Shown one piece after another: positions 16,126-24,555 of a stretch of DNA of 64,000 nucleotides. The stretch is from SSEF01 sp964398485 (GTDB taxonomy: Bacteria > Patescibacteriota > Minisyncoccia > Moranbacterales > UBA1568). Positions within the stretch are counted from its first letter, which is position 1, and each line of letters begins with the position of its first letter. A program made the translations under genes and the position numbers. The stretch lies in the NCBI GenBank assembly GCA_964398485.1, contig CAYNMD010000001.1, positions 12,623 through 76,622 on the forward strand, given 5' to 3'. The notes beneath the pieces were generated by a model that was given only the letters and a program-made list of their open reading frames with translations, did no database searches and had not been told where the DNA came from.

Positions 16126-16842
16126 ATGTATATAAAAGTGGAAAATTTCTGGTCTCTTCTACTTCGGCCGGGACGTGCAGTCTCTGTTCCTGACGGAACT
16201 CTTGAAGCACTAAAATGGCTAGCTTTGGCCTCCATGTTTTATGATCATGGTGTGCGCTTGCTTGGGGCAGGAGGAACAGTTGGTAATGCAACTTCTTTTG
16301 GAAGACTTGCTTTCCCGCTGTTTGCGTTTATTATTGCCTATAATTTGTCACGAGCTGGATCTGGGCGAGCGGTGTATGAGAGAACGATAAAACGACTGAT
16401 CTCTTTTGGGCTATTATCTTTGCCAGTCACGTACTATTTTTTTGGGGCAGAATTTTTGAACATTCTTTTTACCTTCGCCTTGGCCATAGGGATTGTTTGG
16501 TTGTTGGAGGGATGGCGCTCTTGGTGGAGAGTATTACTCGCAGCAGGAATTCTTGGATTCAGTCCTTGGGTGGAATATGGTTTCCCTGGCGTACTCCTTA
16601 TTCTTAGTTTTTTTGCTTGGCAACGTTTCGGATTACGTATCCCCGTGATCTTTTTTTTGGTTGGGGCGTTTTCACTACTGAATATGGCTAATGGAAGCTT
16701 CTGGGCTCTTGCCGTGTTACCAATTATTTGGTTGGCTTCGGTGATAAGTCTAGATATTAAACGATCAAAGTGGCTTTTTTATGTTGTTTACCCTTTGCAT
16801 CTGTGGATACTGATGGGAATTCATTGGTTTTTTGCACGGTAG
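16126..16842 (+). CDS. TraX-family membrane protein
   Basis: 238 residues with about seven membrane helices. LEALKWLALASMFYDH, then FGRLAFPLFAFIIAYNLSR and a terminal YVVYPLHLWIL are the three conserved blocks of the TraX family, named after the F-plasmid enzyme that N-acetylates pilin. Chromosomal members are widespread and probably acyltransferase-like; no conjugation genes are nearby. A TTG at 16108 could add six residues. A palindrome GAAAGGA/TCCTTTC lies just upstream. The C-terminus ends right after the last helix, as in the family. Confidence 0.82.
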   Translation: MYIKVENFWSLLLRPGRAVSVPDGTLEALKWLALASMFYDHGVRLLGAGGTVGNATSFGRLAFPLFAFIIAYNLSRAGSGRAVYERTIKRLISFGLLSLPVTYYFFGAEFLNILFTFALAIGIVWLLEGWRSWWRVLLAAGILGFSPWVEYGFPGVLLILSFFAWQRFGLRIPVIFFLVGAFSLLNMANGSFWALAVLPIIWLASVISLDIKRSKWLFYVVYPLHLWILMGIHWFFAR

Positions 16843-16870
16843 ACTCAATATAAATGTTTGACTTGAAGAT

Positions 16871-17374
16871 ATGAAAACTATTCTGGTTCGTGATCGTATG
16901 CAGCAAGGCTACAGCTATACTTGTACCGAACCAGTAGGGAAAAATTTTCGGGATGATTTCAAGCCAGATCTCACACCACAGGAGATGCTCGCTCTCGGGG
17001 TATTTGGCGGGAAATATATGACTGACTGTCAGAAAGAATTTCCCAAAGAATGGTTTTCCAAAGCCAAACTCTCACCAGAAAAATCTGATCCAAAAATCAA
17101 TTATTTTGGGGTCGCTGCCTCACAGCCACTCTCGGTGTGGCAGACCAAAGGCTGGATTTACCAGGATGATCCACGTGGCTGGTTTCAGTGGTACTGCCGT
17201 TACTATATGGGGAGGCGTTTACCAGAGGAGGATGATCGGCAAATCAAGCGCTGGCAGGCTATCAGGCGGCATGTAGCACAAATAGTTCACCATTGTCGCC
17301 GTGGTGACCTACACTGTCGTCCACGCCAACGTCAGGCATTACTTCACTGGGCGTATGACAGTCGAAATCTTTAA
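16871..17374 (+). CDS. Conserved uncharacterised protein (WFQWYCRYY family)
   Basis: 167 residues, soluble. The stretch YFGVAASQPLSVWQTKGWIY, then DDPRGWFQWYCRYYMGRR, and the C-terminal RGDLHCRPRQRQALLHWAYD are extremely conserved words of a protein found across bacteria and some eukaryotes. I know of no assigned function. Conserved Trp, Tyr, Cys and basic residues suggest a nucleic-acid or cofactor-binding role, but this is only inference. The gene stands alone between the TraX gene and a convergent small gene 11 bases away. Confidence 0.8.
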   Translation: MKTILVRDRMQQGYSYTCTEPVGKNFRDDFKPDLTPQEMLALGVFGGKYMTDCQKEFPKEWFSKAKLSPEKSDPKINYFGVAASQPLSVWQTKGWIYQDDPRGWFQWYCRYYMGRRLPEEDDRQIKRWQAIRRHVAQIVHHCRRGDLHCRPRQRQALLHWAYDSRNL

Positions 17375-17385
17375 AAGACTCTAGA

Positions 17386-17673
17386 CTAGTTATTATGAAA
17401 GCCTGGTCTGCGACGATCAGCATCGTCCTCTTCCCTTTCTTCAGCTAGAAGAGCATCTCGTTCTCGCTCCGAATTGAGGATAGCTTGAATGATGCTTTCA
17501 CGGTCGTATTCCCCATTTTGTAATACGTATCTTCCTGGCTTGAGAGGCACCCTTACCCTTTCAGTGTATGCAGCCAAAAGCTCGTTGTCCGGAAGTTGTC
17601 TATAAGTATCTTCCGGAGTGGCATCAAAATTGAGTGAGAGCTGTTCGTGTCTGGGGAGTTGTTCTAGATTCAT
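17386..17673 (-). CDS. Hypothetical small acidic protein
   Basis: 95 residues, soluble. N-terminal QLPRHEQLSLNFDATPEDTY, then LPDNELLAAYTERVRVPLKPGRY and a highly charged end (SERERDALLAEEREEDDADR). No known family recognised. AGTATA at 17705-17710 read on the minus strand gives a TATACT -10 box about 30 bases before the start, supporting expression. Its stop is 11 bases from the stop of the convergent conserved gene. Confidence 0.55.
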   Translation of the reverse strand: MNLEQLPRHEQLSLNFDATPEDTYRQLPDNELLAAYTERVRVPLKPGRYVLQNGEYDRESIIQAILNSERERDALLAEEREEDDADRRRPGFHNN

Positions 17674-17762
17674 AAAGGTAATAAAAATCAGTACTTACAC
17701 TCTGAGTATATCATTTGAAAAACGGATAAAAAAGAAGCCCTGAGTACTAATTATTCTGGTGG

Positions 17763-18215
17763 TTACTCTAGTAAATCTTCGGTTACCCTAACCTGGCAAG
17801 CTTTACGGAGGCTCTTGTCGGTGATGGCGTCACAGCCGGAGAGATTCCCTTCTTTGATAGCCGTATCTTTTTGCTCAATATCTTTTGATAGATTGGGATC
17901 GGTGAGTGTGGGAGCGGAGGTAGCGGGATCAGGTGAGAGTCCGCAGACATTTTGACAGTATACATACTGATCAGGTGATGCCTCAAAAGCGGCGCACTCA
18001 TTAGTACAGTCTATGGGGAGAATTTCGACAAAAGACGGAGAGGTCAAGGTTGGTGTGGTGGTCTCTTCTGAGGGATCTTCTTTGGTACTTTCCAGCTTAT
18101 TCTCTTGGTTCTTTTGTTCAAAAACAGTCCTGCCTTCTTGTTGCAGGGTAAGGAAGATAATTCCCCCCAAAGTTAAACAGCTAATGAGAGTTAGCCAAAG
18201 AGCTGAGCGATGCAT
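17763..18215 (-). CDS. Membrane-anchored hypothetical protein with cysteine pairs
   Basis: 150 residues. A signal anchor (about residues 5-23, LWLTLISCLTLGGIIFLTL) is followed by a Glu/Thr/Pro-rich linker and a C-terminal extracytoplasmic part with several cysteines (PIDCTNECAAFEASP, YCQNVCGL, GCDAI, ACQVR), suggesting a small disulfide-bonded fold. No named family. It lies immediately downstream of the SpoIID-like gene (five-base gap, same strand), so both are probably one operon. Confidence 0.6.
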   Translation of the reverse strand: MHRSALWLTLISCLTLGGIIFLTLQQEGRTVFEQKNQENKLESTKEDPSEETTTPTLTSPSFVEILPIDCTNECAAFEASPDQYVYCQNVCGLSPDPATSAPTLTDPNLSKDIEQKDTAIKEGNLSGCDAITDKSLRKACQVRVTEDLLE

Positions 18216-18220
18216 AGGTA

Positions 18221-20017
18221 TTAGTAGGCGCGGATGAGGTCGACGCCGGGGTAATAGTGCTGGAGCATGCTGTCCCAGGTAGCATTATCATATTTGGCCA
18301 TACGAACCGCTCCATTGGCTGAAAGCCCTACCATATGGTTGCCTCGTGAGGCGAGAGAACAAGTTGATTCGCTCTCATGTTTGCCACGTGTATCACTAGC
18401 ACTGGAGAGCCAAGGATAGAGCGTAGAAGTTTTTCCCGTTTCTGTTTTACAGCTTCTTCCCCAGTGGCCATCTTCGAAGCGGCGGGTAGTACCATCTGTC
18501 CATGAGCTGTAAGGAGTCAGCGCTACCTCACGTTCATACATGACGAGCGTTCCTTTGGTAGCTTCTGCTCCTTTTCTGATATCTGGATGATTTACTTCCC
18601 AATCGTAACCAAGGTAGACTTGATTACCAGCTGTGGCGTCAACTTTGAAGCCTTGATCGGCGTATTTGGTGCTCCATTTGAGTTTCCAGTAGCCATAGGT
18701 ACGGAAAATGGTAGTCATGAGTTTGTCGTATTCATCGGGACCGCTCCCAGTAATCTCACCCATGCCCCAGACATAGTGCTCGAGGGGGAGAGTATTGATC
18801 ACCCAGATGCGGTCACCATCAGACTCGGGTGAATCATAGAAACGGAGTTTGATATTGCCACGATAGCGGTCAAACGAAGAATTGGGTCGGTTGACATTAA
18901 AAATAGTATTCACACTTTCGGCTTCAAAACGAACTTCTTTGGATGTTTCAGCCAGGGTAGTATCAGTGTCAGGCTCATAGACCCTGAAACGTTTATCACC
19001 AATATATTTGACGCGGATGCTTTTATTGGCAGCAATCTGAGCAAGCATCTCGCCATTACGATGAACGACCTTCCAATCGCCATCAGCTTTGATCTTGAAG
19101 GCTGACTCACGAAGATCACCAGGAACAAAATTGAAAATACCCACAGAAATATTGGGACCGAGTTCACTCGTGTCAAGATCGGCATCGCCCGTGTCAGTTA
19201 CCTTACCTTCCTCGAGGGCTTTTTTATATCGTTCATAGCCGAGTCTGTGAGTATCGCTCCCATAGTCTTTGTAGGCTTCATATTCTGGACGATTAAAACG
19301 AAGGAGGTGCCCATAACCAGCAAATGGTTTGTGGGAGAAGTAGGTGTTTTTGTCATCACCATAACTGGTGTACTCTCTTGCGATAGGCGCGAGCGAAGCA
19401 TAGCGAGTGGGATTTTTAGCCCACTTTTTATATTTTTTTGCGAGCGACTTGAGGTATTTCTTCTCAGCTTTACGGTTCTCAAAATATTTAGCACGCCATG
19501 AAACACTCACGTAGCGTTCATATTTCTTGTAGAGCTGATACTGTTCGTATTTTTGGAATAAGAGATACTGCTTATAGAGAGGGTAGTCAGCGCTATAGTC
19601 CTCGGTAGGGGGTACTTCTTCCACTGGTGGTTCATCTGCTTCTACAGCTTCAGGCGAGGGAGTATTTTCAAGAGTAGTGGTGTCGGGAGTGGCGGGCAAG
19701 GCCGTGTCAGGGACGACTGGTTGTTCGGATGGGGGAGTCACTGGCGTTTCTACTGGGATAGGGAGTGGCTGATCCGACGGGAGAGGGAGAGGTGTTTCTG
19801 TGGTGACTGGTTCGGTTGGTGGCCCAGTCGGTGTTTCCAAAGTTCCGCTAGGAGAAACAGTCTCGGAAGGGTTAGTAATTTCAGTGGTGGTGACAGGGGG
19901 AATAGTTTCGGGGGATGATTCCTCTGCTTGAGCCACCAAAAAAACAGCGAAAAAAGCGACGCTTAGTCCAAAGGCTATTGACGAATGTGAAAAAAAGGAA
20001 AAAACAGATCGTGACAC
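18221..20017 (-). CDS. SpoIID/LytB-domain protein with long Pro/Thr-rich N-terminal region
   Basis: 598 residues, starting with GTG at 20017. After a signal peptide (ending near VAQAEE, residue 31) comes a Pro/Thr/Glu-rich linker (about 35-135) with PET/TPPSE-type repeats, then a Tyr/Lys-rich helical region (YKQYLLFQKYEQYQLYKKYE), and a SpoIID domain from about residue 330. Diagnostic words are LPLEHYVWGMGEI, FRTYGYWKL and the stretch around DATAGNQVYLGYDW. SpoIID proteins cleave glycan strands of denuded peptidoglycan or stimulate wall amidases. In this non-sporulating lineage it would remodel the wall. It is transcribed away from the YjdF-like gene. Confidence 0.85.
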   Translation of the reverse strand: MSRSVFSFFSHSSIAFGLSVAFFAVFLVAQAEESSPETIPPVTTTEITNPSETVSPSGTLETPTGPPTEPVTTETPLPLPSDQPLPIPVETPVTPPSEQPVVPDTALPATPDTTTLENTPSPEAVEADEPPVEEVPPTEDYSADYPLYKQYLLFQKYEQYQLYKKYERYVSVSWRAKYFENRKAEKKYLKSLAKKYKKWAKNPTRYASLAPIAREYTSYGDDKNTYFSHKPFAGYGHLLRFNRPEYEAYKDYGSDTHRLGYERYKKALEEGKVTDTGDADLDTSELGPNISVGIFNFVPGDLRESAFKIKADGDWKVVHRNGEMLAQIAANKSIRVKYIGDKRFRVYEPDTDTTLAETSKEVRFEAESVNTIFNVNRPNSSFDRYRGNIKLRFYDSPESDGDRIWVINTLPLEHYVWGMGEITGSGPDEYDKLMTTIFRTYGYWKLKWSTKYADQGFKVDATAGNQVYLGYDWEVNHPDIRKGAEATKGTLVMYEREVALTPYSSWTDGTTRRFEDGHWGRSCKTETGKTSTLYPWLSSASDTRGKHESESTCSLASRGNHMVGLSANGAVRMAKYDNATWDSMLQHYYPGVDLIRAY

Positions 20018-20077
20018 AGTGTTTGTTTCTTATCCTAGTATAGCATAAAATAGCTGCTTGCCGAGATGATTCTCTGG

Positions 20078-20083
20078 TATACT
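20078..20083 (+). promoter_or_regulatory. Extended -10 box of the YjdF-like gene
   Basis: TGG followed by TATACT at 20078-20083. The ATG at 20094 is only ten bases downstream, so the transcript would be almost leaderless. Confidence 0.45.
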
Positions 20084-20093
20084 GAGAGGGCTT

Positions 20094-20711
20094 ATGCCTT
20101 CTCCACTAAAAACTTTTTCTTGGTTAACTATTGGGTACCTTGTGCTTTGTTTGGTGCTCTCGGTCAATCCAGTTGATCGCACAACGTGGTTTGTTGAAAA
20201 TCTTACGGTTTGGATTATTATTGGTGCCATGTGGGTACTTTGGCGTTTGGATATTCGTTTCTCCTCGCTGGCGTATGGACTCATGTTTGTCTTGGTATAT
20301 CTCCATACCATTGGAGGACACTATACTTTTGCTCAGGTGCCGTTTGATTGGGTGACAAATTGGTTTGGATTTGAACGCAATCACTTTGATCGAGTAGCTC
20401 ATTTTACGGTTGGCTTCTATGCTTTTGCTATTGCCGAATGGCTTTTCATAAAACGTCTCGTAGCGAATCACTTCCTTCTTTTTACATATCCTGTATGTGT
20501 GATTGCTACTGTAGCGATGAGTTATGAGCTGATTGAGTGGGTATACGCCGCGCTCGCCAATCCTGAGGCGGGCATTGCTTATCTGGGGAGTCAGGGAGAT
20601 ATTTGGGACGCTCAGAAGGATATGTTGGCTGATACTTTGGGGGCAATTGTAGCAACAGCACTGTTTTTTGTCGTTCGCCGACCGAGAGTCTCTCGAGTGG
20701 AACAAGAGTAA
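20094..20711 (+). CDS. YjdF-like DUF2238 membrane protein
   Basis: 205 residues and about six membrane helices. DUF2238 features are seen: YLHTIGGHYTFAQVPFDW, then NHFDRVAHFTVGFYAFAIAE, SYELIEWVYA and the C-terminal QGDIWDAQKDMLADTLGA. The conserved His, Asp and Glu residues lie near the membrane surface and could bind a metal or lipid head group; function is unknown. It opens a run of tightly spaced same-strand genes (20094-23917), with the DUF1905 gene five bases downstream. Confidence 0.9.
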   Translation: MPSPLKTFSWLTIGYLVLCLVLSVNPVDRTTWFVENLTVWIIIGAMWVLWRLDIRFSSLAYGLMFVLVYLHTIGGHYTFAQVPFDWVTNWFGFERNHFDRVAHFTVGFYAFAIAEWLFIKRLVANHFLLFTYPVCVIATVAMSYELIEWVYAALANPEAGIAYLGSQGDIWDAQKDMLADTLGAIVATALFFVVRRPRVSRVEQE

Positions 20712-20716
20712 ACTCT

Positions 20717-21004
20717 ATGAAGTTTCAGTTTACTGCTAAGATGTTTCGATATACCGTGGAGCCAGCTAGTTGGTACTTTGTGGAAACAGACAAGGAACTT
20801 GCTGCTACTCTGAAGCAGTCAGCTAAACGTACTAAGGGTTTTGGATTTATCCCAGTTGAGGTAACGGTAGGGAAAACGATTTGGCGGACTACCTTCTTTC
20901 CTACGAAAAAGAAAACCTACCTTTTGGCGATCAAGGCGATTGTTCGGCGTAAGGAGGATATCCGTGAGGGGGATTATGTTTCGGCAGATGTCAAATTAAT
21001 CTAG
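20717..21004 (+). CDS. DUF1905 domain protein
   Basis: 95 residues. FRYTVEPASWYFVETDKELA, the middle FGFIPVEVTVGKTIWRTTFF and the end LAIKAIVRRKEDIREGDYVS match the whole DUF1905 domain, a small beta-barrel-like fold often fused to YdeI-type proteins. No catalytic role is established. Five bases after the YjdF-like gene and 12 bases before the pseudouridine synthase gene, so very likely part of the same operon. Confidence 0.88.
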   Translation: MKFQFTAKMFRYTVEPASWYFVETDKELAATLKQSAKRTKGFGFIPVEVTVGKTIWRTTFFPTKKKTYLLAIKAIVRRKEDIREGDYVSADVKLI

Positions 21005-21016
21005 TAATGCGGTATC

Positions 21017-21772
21017 ATGTTTTTTAAAAAGGAAAAAAAATTAAAGAATCATTCTGAGGAAATCACTGATTTTCCTATGCGGCTCAATCGATTTATGGCG
21101 TTGCGAGGTTTGGCTACGCGGAGGGGGGCAGACGAGCTTATTGCCGCTGGCTTGGTTCGAGTTGATGGTCGAGTGGCTCGGGTGGGAGAGAGGATTGAGA
21201 GTCCTCAGGCGATAGTCGAACTTACTGAAGGGGCTGGTATGTTACAGAAAGACTATATTTACATTGCTTACTACAAGCCGAGAGGTATCATTACTCATTC
21301 TCCAAAGCGGAGCGAAAGGTCTATCCAGGATATTAGCAAGATTAAAGGGGTGTTTCCGGTAGGTCGACTTGATAAGGATTCTGAGGGACTTATTATATTG
21401 ACCAATGATGGTCGAGTTACTGAACGACTTTTAAGTCCACGATTTGAACATGAGAAAGAGTACCTTGTTTCCATCAATGAACATTGGCCACGTACTATCC
21501 AGCAGGAATTGGAACGTGGTATTGAAGAAAATGGTGAAAAACTTCACGCAAAGAAATTTTTACCAATCAATAAAAATCAAGCCACCATTGTTCTTACCGA
21601 AGGAAAGAAGCATGAGATTCGTCGTATGCTTGCCTATTTTGATTTATCAGTAAATGAACTAAGGCGAGTTCGTATTATGAATGTCCATGTGGGTTCACTC
21701 AGACCGGGTGAGGGCCGGGAACTCAGCGGGAGAGCTCGCGCTGGATTTCTCAAGGATCTTGGATTGAATTAG
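21017..21772 (+). CDS. RsuA/RluB/RluF-type pseudouridine synthase
   Basis: 251 residues. An S4 RNA-binding domain (about 20-65, RLNRFMALRGLATRRGADEL) is followed by the catalytic domain with GRLDKDSEGLIILTNDG, whose Asp is the nucleophile that isomerises uridine in rRNA. KEYLVSI and EGKKHEIRRML are further family motifs. The set could act on 16S U516 (RsuA) or on 23S positions (RluB, RluF); sequence alone does not decide. Cytoplasmic enzyme. The next gene begins eight bases after the stop. Confidence 0.92.
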   Translation: MFFKKEKKLKNHSEEITDFPMRLNRFMALRGLATRRGADELIAAGLVRVDGRVARVGERIESPQAIVELTEGAGMLQKDYIYIAYYKPRGIITHSPKRSERSIQDISKIKGVFPVGRLDKDSEGLIILTNDGRVTERLLSPRFEHEKEYLVSINEHWPRTIQQELERGIEENGEKLHAKKFLPINKNQATIVLTEGKKHEIRRMLAYFDLSVNELRRVRIMNVHVGSLRPGEGRELSGRARAGFLKDLGLN

Positions 21773-21779
21773 TAGATCT

Positions 21780-22457
21780 ATGGCAAGTTTTCGAGCTCAT
21801 GTTTCATTGGGGATGGCTACGGGCGTACTTGGAGTGATGGCACTTGGCTCGGTTCTCGTGACACATGATATGTTTTTGGCGCTCAGTCTTTTTTTGGCTG
21901 CGGCACTTGGTTCAGTATTGCCTGACATTGATAGTGACTCAGGAATTCCTTTTCATGTTGCTTTTGGTTCTTTTTCTTTGGTGGGTGCTGCACTCACCGG
22001 TTCTCGAGTATATCAAGACGATCCGACGAATGTGACCAATGTTCTTAGTTGGTCTCTTGGTGCCTTCTTCTTTATCTATGTCTTTATTGGTTGGTGTTTC
22101 AAACGTTTTACGCGACATCGTGGCATGGCTCATTCACTCCCGGCTGCACTTTTGGCGGGACTCCTCTTGTTTTTTGTAGTGGTCAGATTTGCCTATAGTG
22201 ATGAAGAAGCCTTCTTACTTGCTCTCGCTCTTGTTGCTGGGTATATTGGCCATCTGGTACTTGATGAACTCTATGCGGCTACAAATTTTCATGGGCGACC
22301 CTTTATTCCAAATAAAGCTCTGGGGAGCGCGCTAAAACTTACTTCAGATAACACTATAATTAATCTGACCGTCTATGGTGCTCTTCTTTTTTTGCTAGCT
22401 GGGAACGTTGGTCGTTTCTCCCTTCTTTTCGAGAAATTTTGGGAGACAGTCCAGTAG
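21780..22457 (+). CDS. YdjM/DUF457-type membrane-bound metal-dependent hydrolase
   Basis: 225 residues, five or so membrane helices. Conserved metal-site words are FRAHVSLGMATG near the start (His), GSVLPDIDSD, RHRGMAHSLPAA and GYIGHLVLDEL, all characteristic of the LexA-binding/YdjM family of inner-membrane hydrolases. Some members are linked to SOS control and phospholipid metabolism; the substrate is unknown. Same operon as its upstream neighbour (eight-base gap). Confidence 0.88.
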   Translation: MASFRAHVSLGMATGVLGVMALGSVLVTHDMFLALSLFLAAALGSVLPDIDSDSGIPFHVAFGSFSLVGAALTGSRVYQDDPTNVTNVLSWSLGAFFFIYVFIGWCFKRFTRHRGMAHSLPAALLAGLLLFFVVVRFAYSDEEAFLLALALVAGYIGHLVLDELYAATNFHGRPFIPNKALGSALKLTSDNTIINLTVYGALLFLLAGNVGRFSLLFEKFWETVQ

Positions 22458-22500
22458 GAGTTTGCTAGTATATGGGGGATGATGCTTGAAAAATAATTCT

Positions 22501-23085
22501 ATGCGAACATACGGAAAAATTATTCCCGATCTTATCATCGATGGTGTCCCGGCTCCCTACGGTGTTGTGAATGAGCGTGAAATTCGGGCGACAGCAGGAA
22601 TTATGCTAGTTCTTGGTCTTTCTGCCTTTTACAGTGTTGTTTATGATAAAAATGTTGAGTTTGCTTTTTGGGTTGTTCTGGCTTTTTGGATAGACTTTGT
22701 TTTGAAAGTGGTAATTGACCCAGAGTGGTCATATATCGGTCGAATCGGTGCTTGGATCGTACGTCGTCAGAAACCAGAATATGTCGGAGCGATTCAGAAA
22801 CGCTTTGCTTGGTCAATTGGCCTGATACTTTCGAGTATCGTCCTTGTCCTTATTGCTCGGATCAACTTTTTTTCCGGAGCGACCTGCAGTGCGACGGTAT
22901 TGTCGCCTTGCTTTGTCCCGATGATTCTTTGCGGTATCTGCCTGTTTTTTATGTGGTTGGAATCAGCTGGTGGTATTTGTGTTGGGTGTCAGATATATTC
23001 TTGGCTGCTTAAAAAGGGATGGATACAGGAACCTATTTACAGACCAGCCTGTCCTGGAGGAGTCTGCTCGCTTGAAAAGCATTAA
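22501..23085 (+). CDS. DUF4395 family membrane protein
   Basis: 194 residues. GVVNEREIRATAGIMLVLGL, then LKVVIDPEWSYIGRIGAWIV and a segment near QKRFAWSIGLILS match DUF4395, a four-helix membrane protein family. Several cysteines follow (FSGATCSATVLSPCF, GGICVGCQIYSWL, RPACPGGVCSL), including CVGC and a C-terminal pair, suggesting thiol or metal chemistry. DUF4395 genes are often near thioredoxin-like or sulfur-transfer genes elsewhere, though none is adjacent here. ATG at 22501 is preferred; an in-frame TTG lies at 22486. Confidence 0.82.
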   Translation: MRTYGKIIPDLIIDGVPAPYGVVNEREIRATAGIMLVLGLSAFYSVVYDKNVEFAFWVVLAFWIDFVLKVVIDPEWSYIGRIGAWIVRRQKPEYVGAIQKRFAWSIGLILSSIVLVLIARINFFSGATCSATVLSPCFVPMILCGICLFFMWLESAGGICVGCQIYSWLLKKGWIQEPIYRPACPGGVCSLEKH

Positions 23086-23104
23086 TTTTTTAGAGAATAA
23101 ACAT

Positions 23105-23521
23105 ATGGATATTAACTATTGGGCTGTGTTTGTGTGCGCGATACTTTCAATGGCGATCGGTTTTCTTTGGTATGGACCGCTCTTCGAAAAGAAGTGGATG
23201 GAAGTCAATGAGCTTTCTCCTAATGACCTCGCCAAACGAGAATCAATGCAAAAAAGTGCCGGACCGCTGTATGTTGTCCAGTTTATGCTTTCTCTCCTGC
23301 AGATTTATATTTTGGCACATTTTATTAAAGGGTGGGCAGAAGTTTCTGGAGTGGAAAGTGCTCTTTGGATTTGGCTTGGCTTTGTGATGCCGACCGTGGC
23401 TGGACTTTCGATGTGGAACGCAAAACCCGCCAAGGTTCGTTGGATGTTATTTGGTCTCTCGACTGGCTATCAACTGGTGAGCTTTGTTGTTTTTGGTCTC
23501 GTTTTAAGTATCTGGAAGTAG
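23105..23521 (+). CDS. DUF1761 family membrane protein
   Basis: 138 residues, four membrane helices. MDINYWAVFVCAILSMAIGF followed by LWYGPLFEKKWMEVN is the classic start of DUF1761, and PTVAGLSMWNAKP in the middle fits. Function unknown. The ATG at 23105 is chosen, because an upstream in-frame start at 22970 would overlap DUF4395 by more than 100 bases. Twenty bases after the DUF4395 gene, so probably co-transcribed. Confidence 0.85.
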   Translation: MDINYWAVFVCAILSMAIGFLWYGPLFEKKWMEVNELSPNDLAKRESMQKSAGPLYVVQFMLSLLQIYILAHFIKGWAEVSGVESALWIWLGFVMPTVAGLSMWNAKPAKVRWMLFGLSTGYQLVSFVVFGLVLSIWK

Positions 23522-23533
23522 TATAGGAAGAAT

Positions 23534-23917
23534 ATGCGTTCACGTTCTCTCCGCCAGCTCAGGAAGCTTCTCGATGGGTGGTCAGTGCCACATTTTCTTT
23601 TTGGAGTAGTAGTAGCTACGGCGGCTATTGCTTTTGAGTGGTCTCTGGTAGTAGCTTTTGTCACGATGCTCGTCGTAGCAGTTGCTTGGGAGTATTTTGA
23701 GAGACGTATCAATATTAAGGAAGCATTCGGAAATCCGTGGATGGATATTGTTCTTCCTATCATGGCTTTTGGCCTCACACTTCTTTTGGTTGATCAGAAG
23801 CCACTTCACCAAGAGGAGCATATTGGCCTTTTTGTTTGTGCAACCGGCCTTTTTTTGTTTGTGAATGGAGCTGCTTGGAAGGCTCGTTTTGAACGTGATC
23901 GAGATTTTTTGAGCTAA
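23534..23917 (+). CDS. Hypothetical four-helix membrane protein
   Basis: 127 residues. After a basic N-terminus come four hydrophobic segments: VPHFLFGVVVATAAIAFEW, VVAFVTMLVVAVAW, WMDIVLPIMAFGLTLLLV and GLFVCATGLFLFVNGAAW. DGWSVPHFLFG, AWEYFERR and NPWMDIVLPIMAFGL recall the His/Glu/Asp arrangement of YjdF- or VanZ-like proteins, but I cannot name the family. Last gene of the 20094-23917 run; a GC-rich single-gene island follows. Confidence 0.6.
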   Translation: MRSRSLRQLRKLLDGWSVPHFLFGVVVATAAIAFEWSLVVAFVTMLVVAVAWEYFERRINIKEAFGNPWMDIVLPIMAFGLTLLLVDQKPLHQEEHIGLFVCATGLFLFVNGAAWKARFERDRDFLS

Positions 23918-23959
23918 GGCCGCGACCAGATCGCTTATTGAGGGTAGGGGATGATATTC

Positions 23960-23988
23960 TTGACATAAATTAGGTATTTGTGTACACT
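23960..23988 (+). promoter_or_regulatory. Promoter of the 24081 gene
   Basis: TTGACA (23960-23965), 17-base spacer, TACACT (23983-23988). The leader of about 85 bases ends in GAAGGAGG seven bases before ATG. Confidence 0.8.
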
Positions 23989-24080
23989 TCGCAATTGTCT
24001 ACGGTCAGGCATGACCAAAGAACGTGCAGAAGGGGTCCACCGGATCTCGCACGCGCCCCAACCCAATGAAGGAGGCACCC

Positions 24081-24431
24081 ATGCAACAACCTCAAGCCCA
24101 GATGACCGCCGGTGGCAAGCCCTCGCGCCGCAGCGGCCGTGGCAGCAAGCGCTTCACGATTGTCCGCAATGGCCAGAAGATCGAGGGCCTGAACGAGAGC
24201 CAGCTGCGCGGCCTGATCGACTGGGAGCACTGCGACGGCGAGCACAAGGGCGAGAAGGTCGCAAGCCTGTTCATCGGTCAGGCCGGTGACGACCAGATCG
24301 CCATCGCTCAGGGCGACGACAAGCGTGGCATCACGCTCTACAAGCCGGCCGAGGTGTTGGTCGCCATGAGCCGCCTGGACGCCCTGTGCCACAAGGTGTT
24401 CGACAAGCAGCGCGCCGCCGGCAAGATCTGA
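24081..24431 (+). CDS. GC-rich solitary gene, basic hypothetical protein
   Basis: 116 residues, no membrane segment. The start at 24081 is fixed by AAGGAGG seven bases upstream. An Arg/Gly/Ser-rich basic N-terminus (GGKPSRRSGRGSKR) precedes a compact part (FTIVRNGQKIEGLNESQLRG and LFIGQAGDDQIAIAQGDDKR), ending in a helix with RLDALCHKVFDKQRAA. I do not recognise the family. Third codon positions are overwhelmingly G or C, in strong contrast to both neighbours. It has its own TTGACA promoter and its own terminator. Probably a captured foreign gene. Confidence 0.7.
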   Translation: MQQPQAQMTAGGKPSRRSGRGSKRFTIVRNGQKIEGLNESQLRGLIDWEHCDGEHKGEKVASLFIGQAGDDQIAIAQGDDKRGITLYKPAEVLVAMSRLDALCHKVFDKQRAAGKI

Positions 24432-24495
24432 TCGCTGGCGCGCCGCCGGCTACAACTGAAACTGCTCACCGCGGAACCCACGGTTGAGCCCAACC

Positions 24496-24540
24496 CACCC
24501 GAGCATCCAGAAAGGAGATGACTCGGGTGAATTATTTTTT
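24496..24540 (+). terminator. Intrinsic terminator of the 24081 gene
   Basis: CACCCGAG (24496-24503) and CTCGGGTG (24522-24529) form a perfect 8-bp stem followed by AATTATTTTTT. Confidence 0.9.
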
Positions 24541-24555
24541 AGAAAAATTTACAAC

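Noticed and set aside
18221..20017. Sporulation gene set
   Set aside because: Only a SpoIID-type wall domain is present; such domains are common in non-sporulating bacteria.
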